DNA of 64,000 bases from Nitratireductor thuwali. GTDB lineage: Bacteria > Pseudomonadota > Alphaproteobacteria > Rhizobiales > Rhizobiaceae. Below, in pieces: positions 52,793 to 62,436 of the stretch. The first letter of the stretch is position 1. Each line of letters starts with the position of its first letter. The notes under the pieces are model-generated. The model was not told where the DNA came from. It did no database searches and worked only from the letters and a program-made list of their open reading frames with translations. The stretch spans positions 1,538,501 through 1,602,500 of the forward strand of contig NZ_CP030941.1 of the NCBI RefSeq assembly GCF_036621415.1. The letters run 5' to 3'. The translations under genes and the position numbers were made by a program.

Positions 52793-53653
52793 TTAAGCTA
52801 ACATAGCTCGTTCCTCGAACTCCACGGGGCTCAGATAGCCCAGTGTCGAGTGCCTGCGCCGCGGATTGTAGAAGCGCTCGATATAATCGAAGACATCCGC
52901 CCTGGCGTCATCCCTCGTCCTGTAGACCTTGCGGGCCGTTCGCTCGGTCTTGAGCGAGGAAAAGAAGCTCTCCATCGCCGCATTGTCCCAGACATTGCCC
53001 GACCGGCTCATCGAGCAGGTGATGCCGTGGTCGGCCATCAGGCGCTGGAACTGCTCGCTTGTATATTGGCTCCCCTGGTCCGAATGATGCATGAGGCTGT
53101 CGGGCCTGCCTCTCCTCCAGATCGCCATGATGAGGGCGTCCGTGACGAGTTGCGCCGTCATCTCGGCCTTCATCGCCCAACCGACGACGCGGCGGGAGAA
53201 CAGGTCGATGACGGCGGCGACATAAAGCCATCCCTCGGCGGTCCAGAGATAGGTGAAGTCGGCCACCCACTTGCGGTTCGGAGCCGACGCCTCGAACGCG
53301 CGGTCGAGGAGGTTCTGCGACACCACTGTCCGCTCTCCTGTGTCCTTCGGCAGTCCCCGCCGGCGTGGTCGCGCCCGCAGGCCGTTCTCCCGCATCAGCC
53401 GCTCGATGCGGTGCAGGCCGCAGGAGACCCCATCGGCGAGGACATCGTGCCAGACGCGGCGTGCACCATAGGTGCGATCGCTGCTCTTGAAGCTGCGGTC
53501 GATCGCGCCGAGGAGCGCCTCGTCGTGCCGCGACCGTGCGCTGGGAGCCCGGGTGAGCCAGGCATGAAAGCCCGACCGCGACACATCCAGCGCTTCGCAG
53601 AGCCATGCCACCGGCCAGATCGAACGGTGCTTTGCAATGAATGCGAACCTCAT
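52793..53653 (-). CDS. IS3-family transposase OrfB
   Basis: The 286-residue integrase core has MRFAFIAKHRSIWPVAWLCEALDVSRSGFHAWLTR, HTH_21 segment YGARRVWHDVL, and the DDE set: WVADFTYLW (first Asp), HHSDQGSQYTSEQF (second Asp) and DNAAMESFFSSLKTE (Glu). The C-terminus YIERFYNPRRRHSTLGYLSPVEFEER is complete. Its ATG overlaps the orfA stop after excision of the IS110 (ATGA). It can no longer be made by the usual OrfAB fusion while orfA is split. Confidence 0.9.
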   Translation of the reverse strand: MRFAFIAKHRSIWPVAWLCEALDVSRSGFHAWLTRAPSARSRHDEALLGAIDRSFKSSDRTYGARRVWHDVLADGVSCGLHRIERLMRENGLRARPRRRGLPKDTGERTVVSQNLLDRAFEASAPNRKWVADFTYLWTAEGWLYVAAVIDLFSRRVVGWAMKAEMTAQLVTDALIMAIWRRGRPDSLMHHSDQGSQYTSEQFQRLMADHGITCSMSRSGNVWDNAAMESFFSSLKTERTARKVYRTRDDARADVFDYIERFYNPRRRHSTLGYLSPVEFEERAMLA

Positions 53654-53686
53654 ATCGCGTCCTTTGCAAAGTAGGCTGCGGCCTTC

Positions 53687-55045
53687 CTAAGAAACACTCG
53701 CTGCTGCTGGCGCGGGAGCCAGTTCGTAGCCGAGAGATCGGGCTCGACGCTGGAGGTTGGCAAGAACGCGTGTTCGATGCCGCTCGTCATAGGCTGCCGC
53801 ACCCGGGTCGCTATAGGTCATGCCGAAGCGGAGCGTGTTATAGAAGAGCACGGCGATCTTGCGTGCAGTGGCGGTCACCGCCTTCTGTTTGCCGATGCGG
53901 GACGACAGCCGTCGATAGAATGCTCCCAACGCCGTGTCGCTGCGTCCAAGCGTGATCGCGGCCAGCCGCAACAGGGCCGCCGCCCGACTTGAGGATCGTC
54001 GCGTCCGTGATGAGAGGAGCTTTCCGCCTGAGATCTTGTTGCCAGGCGCAAGGCAAAGCCAGGATGTAAAGTGCTTCGAACTGGGCCATGCTCGTAGATC
54101 CGTTCCGCATTCCGCGACGAGCTTCAGTGCCAAAGATGGTCCGATGCCGTGTATCTGGGTCAGATCCACGCCGAGGACGCCGTGCAGGGCTGCTCGGACA
54201 TCGAACGCCGGTGCGCCGGCTGGCTTCTGACGGAAGCGCGGCTTCGGCAACGGGGCCGGGTTCGCGTTACGGATGGTCAGCACTTCGACGGACGCTTCCA
54301 GCTTTTGATCGCATTCGGCAATCTTTGCCTGATAGGCATCGTAGAGGTCCAGGGATTGAGCCAGCGCGAAGATGTGTTCGTCGCGGTCATTCCCAATCAG
54401 TGCCGACCGGATCTTGTCGATGGACGACTGACAGCGCACGTCCCGGTAAGCGGCCAACGCGTCTGGGTCTCGCTCTCCGGCTACAAGAGCCCGGATGATC
54501 CGCATGCCGGTTACTCCGGTGATATCGGAGACAACATGATGGAGTTGAAGGTTCATCTCCATCAGCGCCTTTTGCATGTGCTGGATATGGGCCGCTGCGT
54601 ATTCGACGAGCCGTTCCCTCTGGCGCAGATAGGACCGCAGCGCAGCTATCTCCGCCTCGGGGCGAAAGCTGCCACGTAGCAGGCCGTATGAATGCAGTTG
54701 CCGCAGCCAGGCGGCATCGCTGACATCTGTCTTCCGTCCCGGCACGTTCTTGGCGTAACGCGCATTCACCAGGATCACCTCGAACCCGTGCTGCTCGAGG
54801 ATCTCGAAGGCGGGTATCCAGTAGACGCCGGTCGATTCCATTGCGACACTCGTCACACCGCAGGATCGGAACCACGTCGCCAGATCGTGCAGATCCTGCG
54901 TGAAGGTTCCAAAAGCACGTACAGGCGTCTCGCAGACATCGGGATTTACCGCCGCCATGTGCATCGTCGAACCGATGTCCACCGCCGCGGCATGTGAATT
55001 GACCATCTTCATGTCCGGGTGGCCGCCGGTCGTGATCTTCGTCAT
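53687..55045 (-). CDS. IS110-family DEDD transposase
   Basis: The 452-residue product has the N-terminal DEDD RuvC-like domain (AAVDIGSTMHMAAVNPD for the first Asp, SVAMESTGVYWIPAFEIL for the Glu, ILVNARYAKNVPGRKTDVSDAAWL for the Asp pair) and the C-terminal Tnp20 domain (QIHGIGPSLALKLVAECGTDLRAWPSSKHFTSWLCLAPGNKISGGKLLSSRTRRSSSRAAALLRLAA). A Ser is expected as nucleophile in the SGG segment. The enzyme works as a bridge-RNA-guided recombinase in characterised members. It uses GGAGGAG before its ATG. Its TAG stop is completed by the flanking target (TAGG). Confidence 0.9.
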   Translation of the reverse strand: MTKITTGGHPDMKMVNSHAAAVDIGSTMHMAAVNPDVCETPVRAFGTFTQDLHDLATWFRSCGVTSVAMESTGVYWIPAFEILEQHGFEVILVNARYAKNVPGRKTDVSDAAWLRQLHSYGLLRGSFRPEAEIAALRSYLRQRERLVEYAAAHIQHMQKALMEMNLQLHHVVSDITGVTGMRIIRALVAGERDPDALAAYRDVRCQSSIDKIRSALIGNDRDEHIFALAQSLDLYDAYQAKIAECDQKLEASVEVLTIRNANPAPLPKPRFRQKPAGAPAFDVRAALHGVLGVDLTQIHGIGPSLALKLVAECGTDLRAWPSSKHFTSWLCLAPGNKISGGKLLSSRTRRSSSRAAALLRLAAITLGRSDTALGAFYRRLSSRIGKQKAVTATARKIAVLFYNTLRFGMTYSDPGAAAYDERHRTRVLANLQRRARSLGYELAPAPAAASVS

Positions 55046-55282
55046 GGCATCTCCTCCGTTCGGGTTGGAGGGCGTGGGTTATGCCAGTCCTTCATCTTCC
55101 TAATCGGGATCGCGCGGACAGCCGGCGTCACCACTCTCAAGTGCGCATGAACCCATGGGCCACGTTTTTTAACGGGGTCGATCCCACCAATAAGCTAACG
55201 GCCGCTGCCCTCACGGATCGAGAGTAGCACAGGGCGGTTTCTACCGCGCGCAGGCGAGCAGTGGCCCGGGGTGGTTTTTTAG
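53690..55282 (-). mobile_element. IS110-family element inside IS3 orfA
   Basis: On the minus strand the junctions are GACATC-CT-AAAAAACC and GTTT-CT-TAGGAAGG. Removing one CT and the element rejoins the IS3 orfA to GACATC-CT-TAGGAAGGCC, which translates as DILRKA and gives the normal OrfA end. CT is the core dinucleotide shared at both ends. Total about 1.59 kb. The 5' non-coding part is about 235 nt and the 3' part nearly nil, as in the IS110 group (not IS1111). Confidence 0.85.
55046..55280 (-). ncRNA. Putative IS110 bridge RNA region
   Basis: This non-coding stretch lies between the left end and the transposase start, the position where IS110-group bridge RNAs are encoded. It contains TTAGGAAG (minus 55103-55096), which equals the target sequence right of the core (53690-53683). 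It also contains TAAAAAAC (minus 55171-55164), equal to the element's own left end next to the core. These are candidate target and donor guides, but pairing orientation and loops are not resolved. Confidence 0.5.
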
Positions 55283-55531
55283 GATGTCACGCTCCGCCTT
55301 GAGCTTCGCGACCTCCTTGCGCAGCCGGTCGATCTCGAGCTGCTCCGGCTTCATCTGCCCATGACCGGGAAACGCATGCTGCGGATCAGCGCCCAGTTCC
55401 CTGACCCATTTGCGCAGCACATTCTCATGGAGATCAAGATCGCGGGCAGCCTGGGCGACCGACACGCCTCGTTCCTTGACCAACCTCACCGCCTCAACCT
55501 TGAACTCGCGGCTGAACTTCCTTCTCTGCAT
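55241..55531 (-). pseudogene. IS3-family transposase OrfA, split by IS110
   Basis: The first part MQRRKFSREFKVEAVRLVKERGVSVAQAARDLDLHENVLRKWVREL is a complete OrfA HTH, followed by the leucine-zipper-like EQLEIDRLRKEVAKLKAERDILKN. After the DIL codons the frame enters the IS110 left end. The 3' part (RKAAAYFAKDAI) survives at 53654-53690. Without the IS110, orfA would end by overlapping orfB. Confidence 0.85.
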
Positions 55532-55701
55532 TCACAAACTCCGGTTTCGTCAAAGCACCTTATCTCGGTGTCCACGAAACCGGCAGCAGGCCAATTAGCT
55601 AATGCCTCCAGCAGGGGCAGCCCATGTCAACGCGATCGTATTCGAACGACCCCGTATGAAGCAGAGAGCCGCCCCTAGGATGAGACGCACTAGAACAGCA
55701 C

Positions 55702-55806
55702 CTAGTCTTTGATGCCGAGGTGTTTCCGCGAAGCTTCCTGAAGCCCTTTCATTGCAGAGGACAAGGTGCCGTCGACCGAAACCTGCGCTGTCTCTTGGGG
55801 ATACAT
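55702..55806 (-). CDS. Small hypothetical protein (34 aa)
   Basis: The frame MYPQETAQVSVDGTLSSAMKGLQEASRKHLGIKD is opposite the yhaO promoter side. It is compositionally plausible (helical, charged) but short, with no recognised family. It may be the only gene in the 55600-55896 gap. It may be a chance frame. Confidence 0.25.
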   Translation of the reverse strand: MYPQETAQVSVDGTLSSAMKGLQEASRKHLGIKD

Positions 55807-55896
55807 GACAGAATTTTGCGCCTTCTCACGCTAGGCGTGCGATCGTTCGTGCTTGGGGAATCATCCCAAGCCTAATGAGCGCGGGAGGCTGGGCAG

Positions 55897-57171
55897 TTGG
55901 CATATCGTTTCGTGCACGCAGCGGACATCCACTTGGACTCTCCGCTCAGATCGCTGGCAATGAGGAACCCGGAGCTTGCCGAGCTGGTCGGCAACGCGAC
56001 GAGGCAGGCATTCGTGCGCGTAATCGATCTCTGCCTTCGAGAGCAGGTCGACGCGCTGCTGCTGGCCGGGGACCTTTATGACGGCGAGCAGACGTCTATG
56101 AAGACCGCTCGGTTCCTTGCCGAGCAGGTGCGTCGGCTGCATGAGGCGGGCATCCGCGTATTCATCATCCGCGGGAACCACGACGCCGTTTCCCAGATCA
56201 CGAAGGAACTGGTGTTTCCGGAGACGGTGAAAGTTTTCAGCGGGCGGGCGGAAGCGGTCGCGATCGAGCGCACGCGAGCCGACTTCCCAGTTGTGATCCA
56301 TGGCCTGAGCTTCGCCGAGCCGCAGGCGCCGGAAAGCCTGGTCAGTGAATACAAGCCCGCGGTCGAGGGCGCTCTCAACATCGGCATCCTCCACACCAGC
56401 CTGACGGGTTCCAGCGGTCACAATCCCTACGCACCCTGCAGCCTCGCTGACCTGCAGGCGACCGGCTTCCACTACTGGGCCCTTGGACACATCCACAAGC
56501 GTTCGGTCGTCGAGGGGAAGTGCACCGTCGTGATGCCAGGGATGCCGCAAGGGCGCGACATCAATGAATCCGGCGTCAAATCCGTATCCCTCGTCACGGT
56601 GGCAGACGACCTATCCATCCGGGTCGAGCAACGCCTGACCAGCGTGGCCCAGTTCGAGCGCGTGGAACTCGATACCAGCGACATTAACGACTGGCCTGTC
56701 CTGGCAAGGGAGATCGGGAAGGCGCTGGAACGCGCGCGCGCCGGTGCAGCTTCCGACCATCTCGTGGCCCGCGTCCGTCTTACAGGCACGTCGCCTCTCG
56801 CGTGGAGGATGCGGCGCGACGTCGACCTTCTGAAAACCGAAGCGGATGACCGGGCCTCCGTAGCCGGTCGTTGCTGGGTGGAGAAGCTGGAGGTCCAGAG
56901 CCAGCCGCCGTCCGGAACGCAGTCCGCTTCTGGTGATCCGTTGATCGAGCTGCGGTGCCTGATCTCCGCCGAGGTGGCGGGTTCCGATGCATTCAAGGCT
57001 GCTGCGCTCGAGGCCGCGGAGGAACTGCGAGGGCAGCTGCCTGCCGAGTGTCGCCACATCCTGGGAGAGGACGAGGCCGAACTCGATCTGATCGTTGCCA
57101 ATCTGCTAGTCGAGGGCGCCGACAATGTTGTCGCGCGCCTGCACGCCGAAGCCGAAGAGGAGATGGCGTGA
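55897..57171 (+). CDS. YhaO-like metallophosphoesterase (SbcD family)
   Basis: The 424-residue product has a calcineurin-like nuclease domain: FVHAADIHLDSPL (DxH), LLLAGDLYDGE (GD), IIRGNHDAVS (GNHD), ILHTSLTGSSG and YWALGHIHK (GHxH). A C-terminal helical and capping region follows (about residues 270-424). YhaO/SbcD-like proteins are Mn-dependent DNA nucleases that work with SMC-like ATPases. It starts at TTG with GGGAGG upstream. Its TGA overlaps the next ATG (TGATG), so the ATPase is translationally coupled. The pair resembles an alternative SbcCD system. Confidence 0.88.
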   Translation: MAYRFVHAADIHLDSPLRSLAMRNPELAELVGNATRQAFVRVIDLCLREQVDALLLAGDLYDGEQTSMKTARFLAEQVRRLHEAGIRVFIIRGNHDAVSQITKELVFPETVKVFSGRAEAVAIERTRADFPVVIHGLSFAEPQAPESLVSEYKPAVEGALNIGILHTSLTGSSGHNPYAPCSLADLQATGFHYWALGHIHKRSVVEGKCTVVMPGMPQGRDINESGVKSVSLVTVADDLSIRVEQRLTSVAQFERVELDTSDINDWPVLAREIGKALERARAGAASDHLVARVRLTGTSPLAWRMRRDVDLLKTEADDRASVAGRCWVEKLEVQSQPPSGTQSASGDPLIELRCLISAEVAGSDAFKAAALEAAEELRGQLPAECRHILGEDEAELDLIVANLLVEGADNVVARLHAEAEEEMA

Positions 57172-60100
57172 TGCGCATTCGCCGGCTCGACCTCACCCGG
57201 TACGGGAAATTCACCGACCATTCGATCGAATTCGGTCCGAGGACGAAGGGCCGCCCTGACCTGCATATCGTCTACGGCCCTAACGAGGCCGGAAAGTCCA
57301 CAACGCTGGCCGCGGTACTGGACCTCCTGTTCGGCATGGAGATGCGAACTCCCTATGGCTTTCTTCACCCCTATCCTTCCATGCGGCTCGGCGCAGGCTT
57401 AGAGCTATCGACGGGTGAGCGGGAGGTCTTCCGCATCAAGAGGCCGCAGAATAGCTTGCTCGACGCCGACGATCAGCCGATCTCTGAGGCTGTGCTTCGA
57501 GGCGATTTGGGCGGGTTGGATCGCGAGGCGTACCGGACGATGTTCTCGCTCGATGACGATACGCTCGAGAAAGGCGGTGAGAGCATCCTGGCGAGCGAGG
57601 GCGATCTCGGAGAGCTCCTGTTCTCGGCCAGTGCCGGACTTGCCGACCTCGGCCAGCGGCTCGGCGAGTTGAAGGGGGAAGCCGACGCTTTCTATCGAAA
57701 GCGGGCGCGCAGCGGAGAGCTCGGTGATCTGAAGAGCGAACTCGAAGCCCTGAAGGCGGAACGAGCAGGGATCGACACGCTCGCCGGTCGATACGCTCAG
57801 CTGATCGCGGCGAGGGAAAGCGCGGCCGCTCAGTACGATGAGGCGATCGCTGCTCGCGGCCGGACACAGGCGCGCGTCAGCGAGATCCAGCGACTGCTGT
57901 CAGCCCTCCCACGCTTGGCCACCCTGCGGTCAGTGCGCGAAAAGCTCGTTCCGCTTGAATCCCTGCCGGAGGCTCCGCACGGTATGGCCGACGAGCTTGC
58001 GACGCTTCAGTTCAATGAGGTCGAGCTGACCACGCGCGCAAAAGGCGTCACCGAGCGCATTCAGGAGCTCTCTACGGAGCTCGAGAAGGAGATGGTCGAC
58101 GAGGTTGCCCTGGGACTTCTCGACCGAGCGTCACGCCTCCCTGCCCTGCAAGCACGGTATCTCACTGCCACCAAAGATATACCCGAACGTCTCCTGCAGA
58201 TGCGTGAAGCTGATGCCGCCATCGCGGGCATCCTGCGTCGGATCGGGTGCGAGGGCGAGGTCAATCCCGAGCGCCTCATCCTCAGCGCATCGGTGGTCGG
58301 CACACTACGCGAGCTCCTGGAGAGCCGCTCCGGAATCGCATCCTCGCTGCGGTCGGCTGAGACGGAGGTTTCCGATGCTCGTCGACGGGTGGATGAGGCC
58401 CGAGAGAAGCTGGAGGCGGCCGGCAGCGCCACAGACGTCACGTCAAGCGAAGGCGCCGGCGCAGCGGCACTGGCGTCGACCCTTGCCGCACTACGGACCG
58501 ACGATCATCGTGCTCGCCTGCGGTTGGCCGACAAGGCGCTTGCGTTGCACCGGGAGGCCCTTGCGGCGAGGCTGCGAGAGCTGAAGCCTTGGGCGGGTGA
58601 GCCGCAGCATCTGCTCGAGATAGACGTGCCGGACAGGCTGACGATTGAGCGCTGGAAAGCGGATCTCGCGACGGCAAGAAAGCATATCGAGCGCAACGAA
58701 CAGGACCTGCAACGCCTCATCACTGAACGCGAGCACCTGGGGGCCGAACTCGAGGCGCTGGAGAAAGTCACCGGGGTCGTCACCGACAACGAAGCCGCGG
58801 AGGTCAGGGCTGCGCGCGAGCTGGCGTGGGCGGAACATCGTAAGTCGCTGCACGCGAGCTCGGCGGATAATTTCGAGAAGGCGCTGAGGCAGGACGATCT
58901 GACCACGAACGCACGCTTCGCGCATGTCAATGAACTGGCGAAGCTACATCAAGGTTTGCAGGCGGCAGCCGTCATGGATGTCGACCTCGATCGCGCCCGC
59001 GGACAGCTGGACGGCGCGAAGGCGGACCTGCAGCGGATCCAAGGCGAGATCGCCGAAACCATCGCGGGGATGTCGTCCGGCCTCCCTGCCCGGATGTCTC
59101 CCGAACAGCTCGAGGCGTGGCTGACCGCGCGCGAGCATGCGCTTGCCGCCTACGCGGACCTCCGCTCTTCCGAGCGGGACCATAGGACGGCGCAGGAAGA
59201 TGGTGAGGCAGCTTGCGAGCGGTTGAAGGGTGCCATGGATACTGCTGCCGTGTCCTATGATCCAGATTCGGGTTTCGAGCGGCTGTTGGCCGTTGCCGAG
59301 GCCGCCGTCGAACGCTCCTCCGACCTGAAGCAGCTCCGGCGCGAATTCGCGGACCGGCAGCGGGAGCTGATGGAACGAGAACGCGCGCTCGAACGGGCCA
59401 CTGCCGAAGATCGGGACTGGAAATCCAAATGGGCAGCTGCGTGCGCGAACTCGTGGCTGGCCGCTGCGGGCCCGCGGTCGGTACCCGAAGTCCGGGAGAT
59501 TCTCTCGGTCATCGGGGACCTTGGCTCCTGTATCGAGAAGGAGAGCGGTCTGGCCAACCGTGTCGCCAAGATGGAGAAGGACCGGGCTGATTTCGCTGCC
59601 GAGGTTGAGCGTCTCGCTGACGAGCTGGGAATTCCTGCGGAACAGTCCTCCCCGATGGACCTCGCCGCCTCGGTGGAGAACCGGGTCCGTCTCGCGGCTT
59701 CGGCGAGGGATCGCCGCCGCGAGAAGGAGGAAGCGGTCGAGGCGGCCCAAGAAAAGCAGCGTGATCTGGCCGAGGCCATTGCCATCCACGAGCAACGCAA
59801 GGCCAAAGTCCTGCAGACCTTCGGTGTTGCGTCGCTTTCGGAAGTTGGCGCGGTGCTGCAGCAGCTGGAGAAAAGGGTCGCGCTCAGGAGCGAGGCGGAT
59901 TCGGCGGGCGCCGAGATCATCAATGCGATCGGTTCACAGACGCTGCGCGAGGCCGAAGAGCGCCTCGAGAGCACCGACAGGGCAGCGCTTGAGGCCGAGC
60001 TTGCGGAACTGGAAGCCCGTTTCGAGGATCACGATCAACGGAGCCGAGAGCTATTCACCGAACACAGCAAGGCTGTCGATGCCGTGAGTGCGATCGGGGA

Positions 60101-60689
60101 TGACAACGCCGTGGCACGCATCGAGGAGCGACGCCGGACGGTCGCCCTCGAAATTGAGGAGAAGGCGCTCCGCTACTTGAAGCTCCGAATTGGCGTTGCG
60201 GCGGCTGAGCAGGCGCTCCGGCTCTACCGTGACCGGCACCGCAGCTCCATGATGGCTCGAGCCTCCGATGCGTTCCAGACGATCAGCCGCGGCGCATACA
60301 TAGGTCTGACGACCCAGCCTGACAGGGACGCCGAAGTGCTCGTCGCGGTGAGCGCGGACGGCGGCTCGAAAGTGGCTTCGGCGCTTTCGAAGGGAACCAG
60401 GTTCCAGCTCTACTTGGCGCTTCGTGTGGCCGGATACCACGAGTTCGCTGCCTCTAATCGAGTCGTGCCGTTCCTCGCCGATGACATCATGGAGACGTTT
60501 GACGACTTCCGGGCGGAGGAAGCATTCCGCCTGTTCGCAAAGATGGCTCATGTAGGCCAAGTCATCTACTTCACCCACCATCAGCATCTCTGCGAGATTG
60601 CCCGGAAGGTCTGTCCGAGCGCGAGAGTCCATGAGTTGCCCCCGGCGGCGCCGCTGCATCTGGTGGAGACCCGTCAAAACGTCGCTTGA
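57171..60689 (+). CDS. YhaN-like SMC/AAA ATPase
   Basis: The 1172-residue product starts MRIRRLDLTRYGKFTDHSIEFGP, with Walker A GPNEAGKST. Long heptad-rich coiled coils fill the centre (about 160-1010), as in SbcC/Rad50-like proteins. The C-terminal lobe has the signature-like LSKGTRFQLYLALRVA, Walker B VPFLADDIMETFDDF and an H-loop in YFTHHQHLC. It partners the upstream nuclease. The two may act in DNA end repair or in defence. There are no internal stops or frameshifts, unlike many neighbours. No hook Cys pair was found. Confidence 0.88.
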   Translation: MRIRRLDLTRYGKFTDHSIEFGPRTKGRPDLHIVYGPNEAGKSTTLAAVLDLLFGMEMRTPYGFLHPYPSMRLGAGLELSTGEREVFRIKRPQNSLLDADDQPISEAVLRGDLGGLDREAYRTMFSLDDDTLEKGGESILASEGDLGELLFSASAGLADLGQRLGELKGEADAFYRKRARSGELGDLKSELEALKAERAGIDTLAGRYAQLIAARESAAAQYDEAIAARGRTQARVSEIQRLLSALPRLATLRSVREKLVPLESLPEAPHGMADELATLQFNEVELTTRAKGVTERIQELSTELEKEMVDEVALGLLDRASRLPALQARYLTATKDIPERLLQMREADAAIAGILRRIGCEGEVNPERLILSASVVGTLRELLESRSGIASSLRSAETEVSDARRRVDEAREKLEAAGSATDVTSSEGAGAAALASTLAALRTDDHRARLRLADKALALHREALAARLRELKPWAGEPQHLLEIDVPDRLTIERWKADLATARKHIERNEQDLQRLITEREHLGAELEALEKVTGVVTDNEAAEVRAARELAWAEHRKSLHASSADNFEKALRQDDLTTNARFAHVNELAKLHQGLQAAAVMDVDLDRARGQLDGAKADLQRIQGEIAETIAGMSSGLPARMSPEQLEAWLTAREHALAAYADLRSSERDHRTAQEDGEAACERLKGAMDTAAVSYDPDSGFERLLAVAEAAVERSSDLKQLRREFADRQRELMERERALERATAEDRDWKSKWAAACANSWLAAAGPRSVPEVREILSVIGDLGSCIEKESGLANRVAKMEKDRADFAAEVERLADELGIPAEQSSPMDLAASVENRVRLAASARDRRREKEEAVEAAQEKQRDLAEAIAIHEQRKAKVLQTFGVASLSEVGAVLQQLEKRVALRSEADSAGAEIINAIGSQTLREAEERLESTDRAALEAELAELEARFEDHDQRSRELFTEHSKAVDAVSAIGDDNAVARIEERRRTVALEIEEKALRYLKLRIGVAAAEQALRLYRDRHRSSMMARASDAFQTISRGAYIGLTTQPDRDAEVLVAVSADGGSKVASALSKGTRFQLYLALRVAGYHEFAASNRVVPFLADDIMETFDDFRAEEAFRLFAKMAHVGQVIYFTHHQHLCEIARKVCPSARVHELPPAAPLHLVETRQNVA

Positions 60690-61221
60690 TGTCCGGAGGA
60701 GCAATCGGCCGAATGCGGGGAGCGCTTGCCTCAGGTAGGTCCGGCCGCCCCTGAGTATTACATATCCCGTTTTCGGAGTCTGTTGCGTGCTTACCCGCAA
60801 CGTGAATGTTGACGAGGGGCCTGCCGCCGACCGACCGCTTGAGCCGGAGGCGGCAGGAAGCGAACATCAAAGGCCGGTCTACGGCAATCTGATTTGACCT
60901 TTCGGCCTTAGCGCGCGTCTTCACAGATTCGAGGACTCGCAGCGGTGGTGCCATACCAGCAGCATCGGCTCGGCTACTGTAGTATCCAACCTCTCAACCT
61001 GATGCCGCTTCAGTATTCGAGCCCTTGGCACTTCTATACGACAATTCGTTCCAAAAGTCGGTCTTTCGCATCTGCCGTCGCCTCAGCATCTACCTGTCAA
61101 GCTCGAATAAACGCACAAATCCGGGACGAAAAATGCGCTAAGCAGTATAGAGGATCCTAATTTCCTTGACTGGCGCGACTAGGTCGCGACAGTTGCGCTT
61201 GAGGGTTCAGAGGGGGATCAC
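60690..61221. other. Gap upstream of the Sir2-HerA pair
   Basis: About 530 bp with no supported gene. It probably holds the promoter of the Sir2-HerA operon. No clear terminator after yhaN was identified. Confidence 0.4.
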
Positions 61222-62436
61222 TTGAGCATCAGTTTTCACAATCCCGACCAATATATGGCATCGCTGCGCACGATTATTGCGCAGGGAAGAAAGCGGGTTG
61301 GTCTGCTGGTCGGCGCCGGGGCGCCGGCAGGCATGGCTCGCGGAGATGGGACGCGCCCCTTGATTCCGGCGGTCGCCGGCCTAACCGATCGGGTTCTTAC
61401 TGCAATCGAGCCCAAATACGGTGCACAGATCGCGGGGCTGAAGGCCAACCTCGTCAAACACGATATCGAAACTCTGCTGTCTCGCATCCGCTCGCTCAGT
61501 GGCGTTATCGGATCGATCAAGGTCCATGACCTTGATGGCGACGGATATCGGGTCATGGCGGAGGCGATCTGCGCCGAGATCGGGCGGATCGTGCAAGTTG
61601 GCCTGCCCAGCGGGATGACCGCCTATGGGGAGCTGGTGAGTTGGATTACTGGGGCACCGCGGACCCATGCTGTAGAGATTTTCACGACCAATTACGACCT
61701 GCTGTTCGAGGAGGCATTTGAGCGGGTGCGAGCGCCTTATTTCGATGGTTTCGCAGGCGCGCGCGAAGCCTTTTTCGATCCCGCCTCGGTTTCCGGGGAC
61801 CAGCTGTCGGCGCGCTGGACACGGCTGTGGAAGATTCATGGGTCGCTCGGCTGGAAGGCGAATAAGCAGGGCGAGGTGGTTCGTACGGGTCAGCCCGACG
61901 CAACCCATCTTGTTTTTCCTGAGCATCTGAAATACGACCAGACCCAGAAAGCACCGTATGCGGCATTGCTCGATCGTCTGCACGCCTTCCTCGCCACCGA
62001 AGACACGTTGCTCGTTTCGATCGGGTTTTCCTACGCCGATGCCCATATCACGGCGCGCATCGACGAAGCTTTGGCCGCCAATCCTGCGGCAAGCGTATTT
62101 GCGTTCCAGTTCCAGACACTGGACAAGGAGATTTACGCGACCGAGCTCGCGTCCCGGCGGCCGAACTTCAGTGTTTATGCGCGCGATAAGGCGGTTATCA
62201 GCGGAGTCTCTGCGGAATGGCAGGCGCCGGGCGAGCTTCCAACCAAGGACTGGGGCCCAATCCGGAACAGCTATTGGGCTCCGCCTGCGGCGGGTGGAAA
62301 GGCCGAATTCAAGCTCGGCGCGATTGAGGAGTTCGCGCGGTTCTTCGCAAATTCGCGGTCGCCCCAAGCATTCGAAGCACCTGCAGCTACGCCTGCCGCC
62401 GCCGCTCCTGCGGCACCAACCGCGGCGGACGCATGA
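61222..62436 (+). CDS. SIR2-like NADase domain protein
   Basis: The 404-residue product has the SIR2-like domain: VGLLVGAGAPAGMARGDG (NAD-binding glycine loop), FTTNYDLLFEEAF (TTNYD), LWKIHGSLGW (catalytic His) and LVSIGFSYADAHI. The C-terminal tail is Ala/Pro-rich and low-complexity. SIR2-domain proteins next to HerA form an anti-phage system in which activated NADase depletes NAD. The TTG start has AGGGGGA upstream. Its ATGA end overlaps the HerA start. Together they form a two-gene system in the window. Confidence 0.88.
   Translation: MSISFHNPDQYMASLRTIIAQGRKRVGLLVGAGAPAGMARGDGTRPLIPAVAGLTDRVLTAIEPKYGAQIAGLKANLVKHDIETLLSRIRSLSGVIGSIKVHDLDGDGYRVMAEAICAEIGRIVQVGLPSGMTAYGELVSWITGAPRTHAVEIFTTNYDLLFEEAFERVRAPYFDGFAGAREAFFDPASVSGDQLSARWTRLWKIHGSLGWKANKQGEVVRTGQPDATHLVFPEHLKYDQTQKAPYAALLDRLHAFLATEDTLLVSIGFSYADAHITARIDEALAANPAASVFAFQFQTLDKEIYATELASRRPNFSVYARDKAVISGVSAEWQAPGELPTKDWGPIRNSYWAPPAAGGKAEFKLGAIEEFARFFANSRSPQAFEAPAATPAAAAPAAPTAADA

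Larger units (their letters stand above)
52763..55593 (-). mobile_element. IS3-family element interrupted by IS110
   Basis: Terminal repeats TGGCCTGCTGCCGGTTTTTC (plus, from 52763) and TGGCCTGCTGCCGGTTTCGT (minus, from 55593) flank the element. The 3-bp direct repeat ATT (52760-52762, 55594-55596) is an intact target duplication. The orfA gene is split by an IS110 element at 53690-55282; orfB is complete. Confidence 0.88.
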
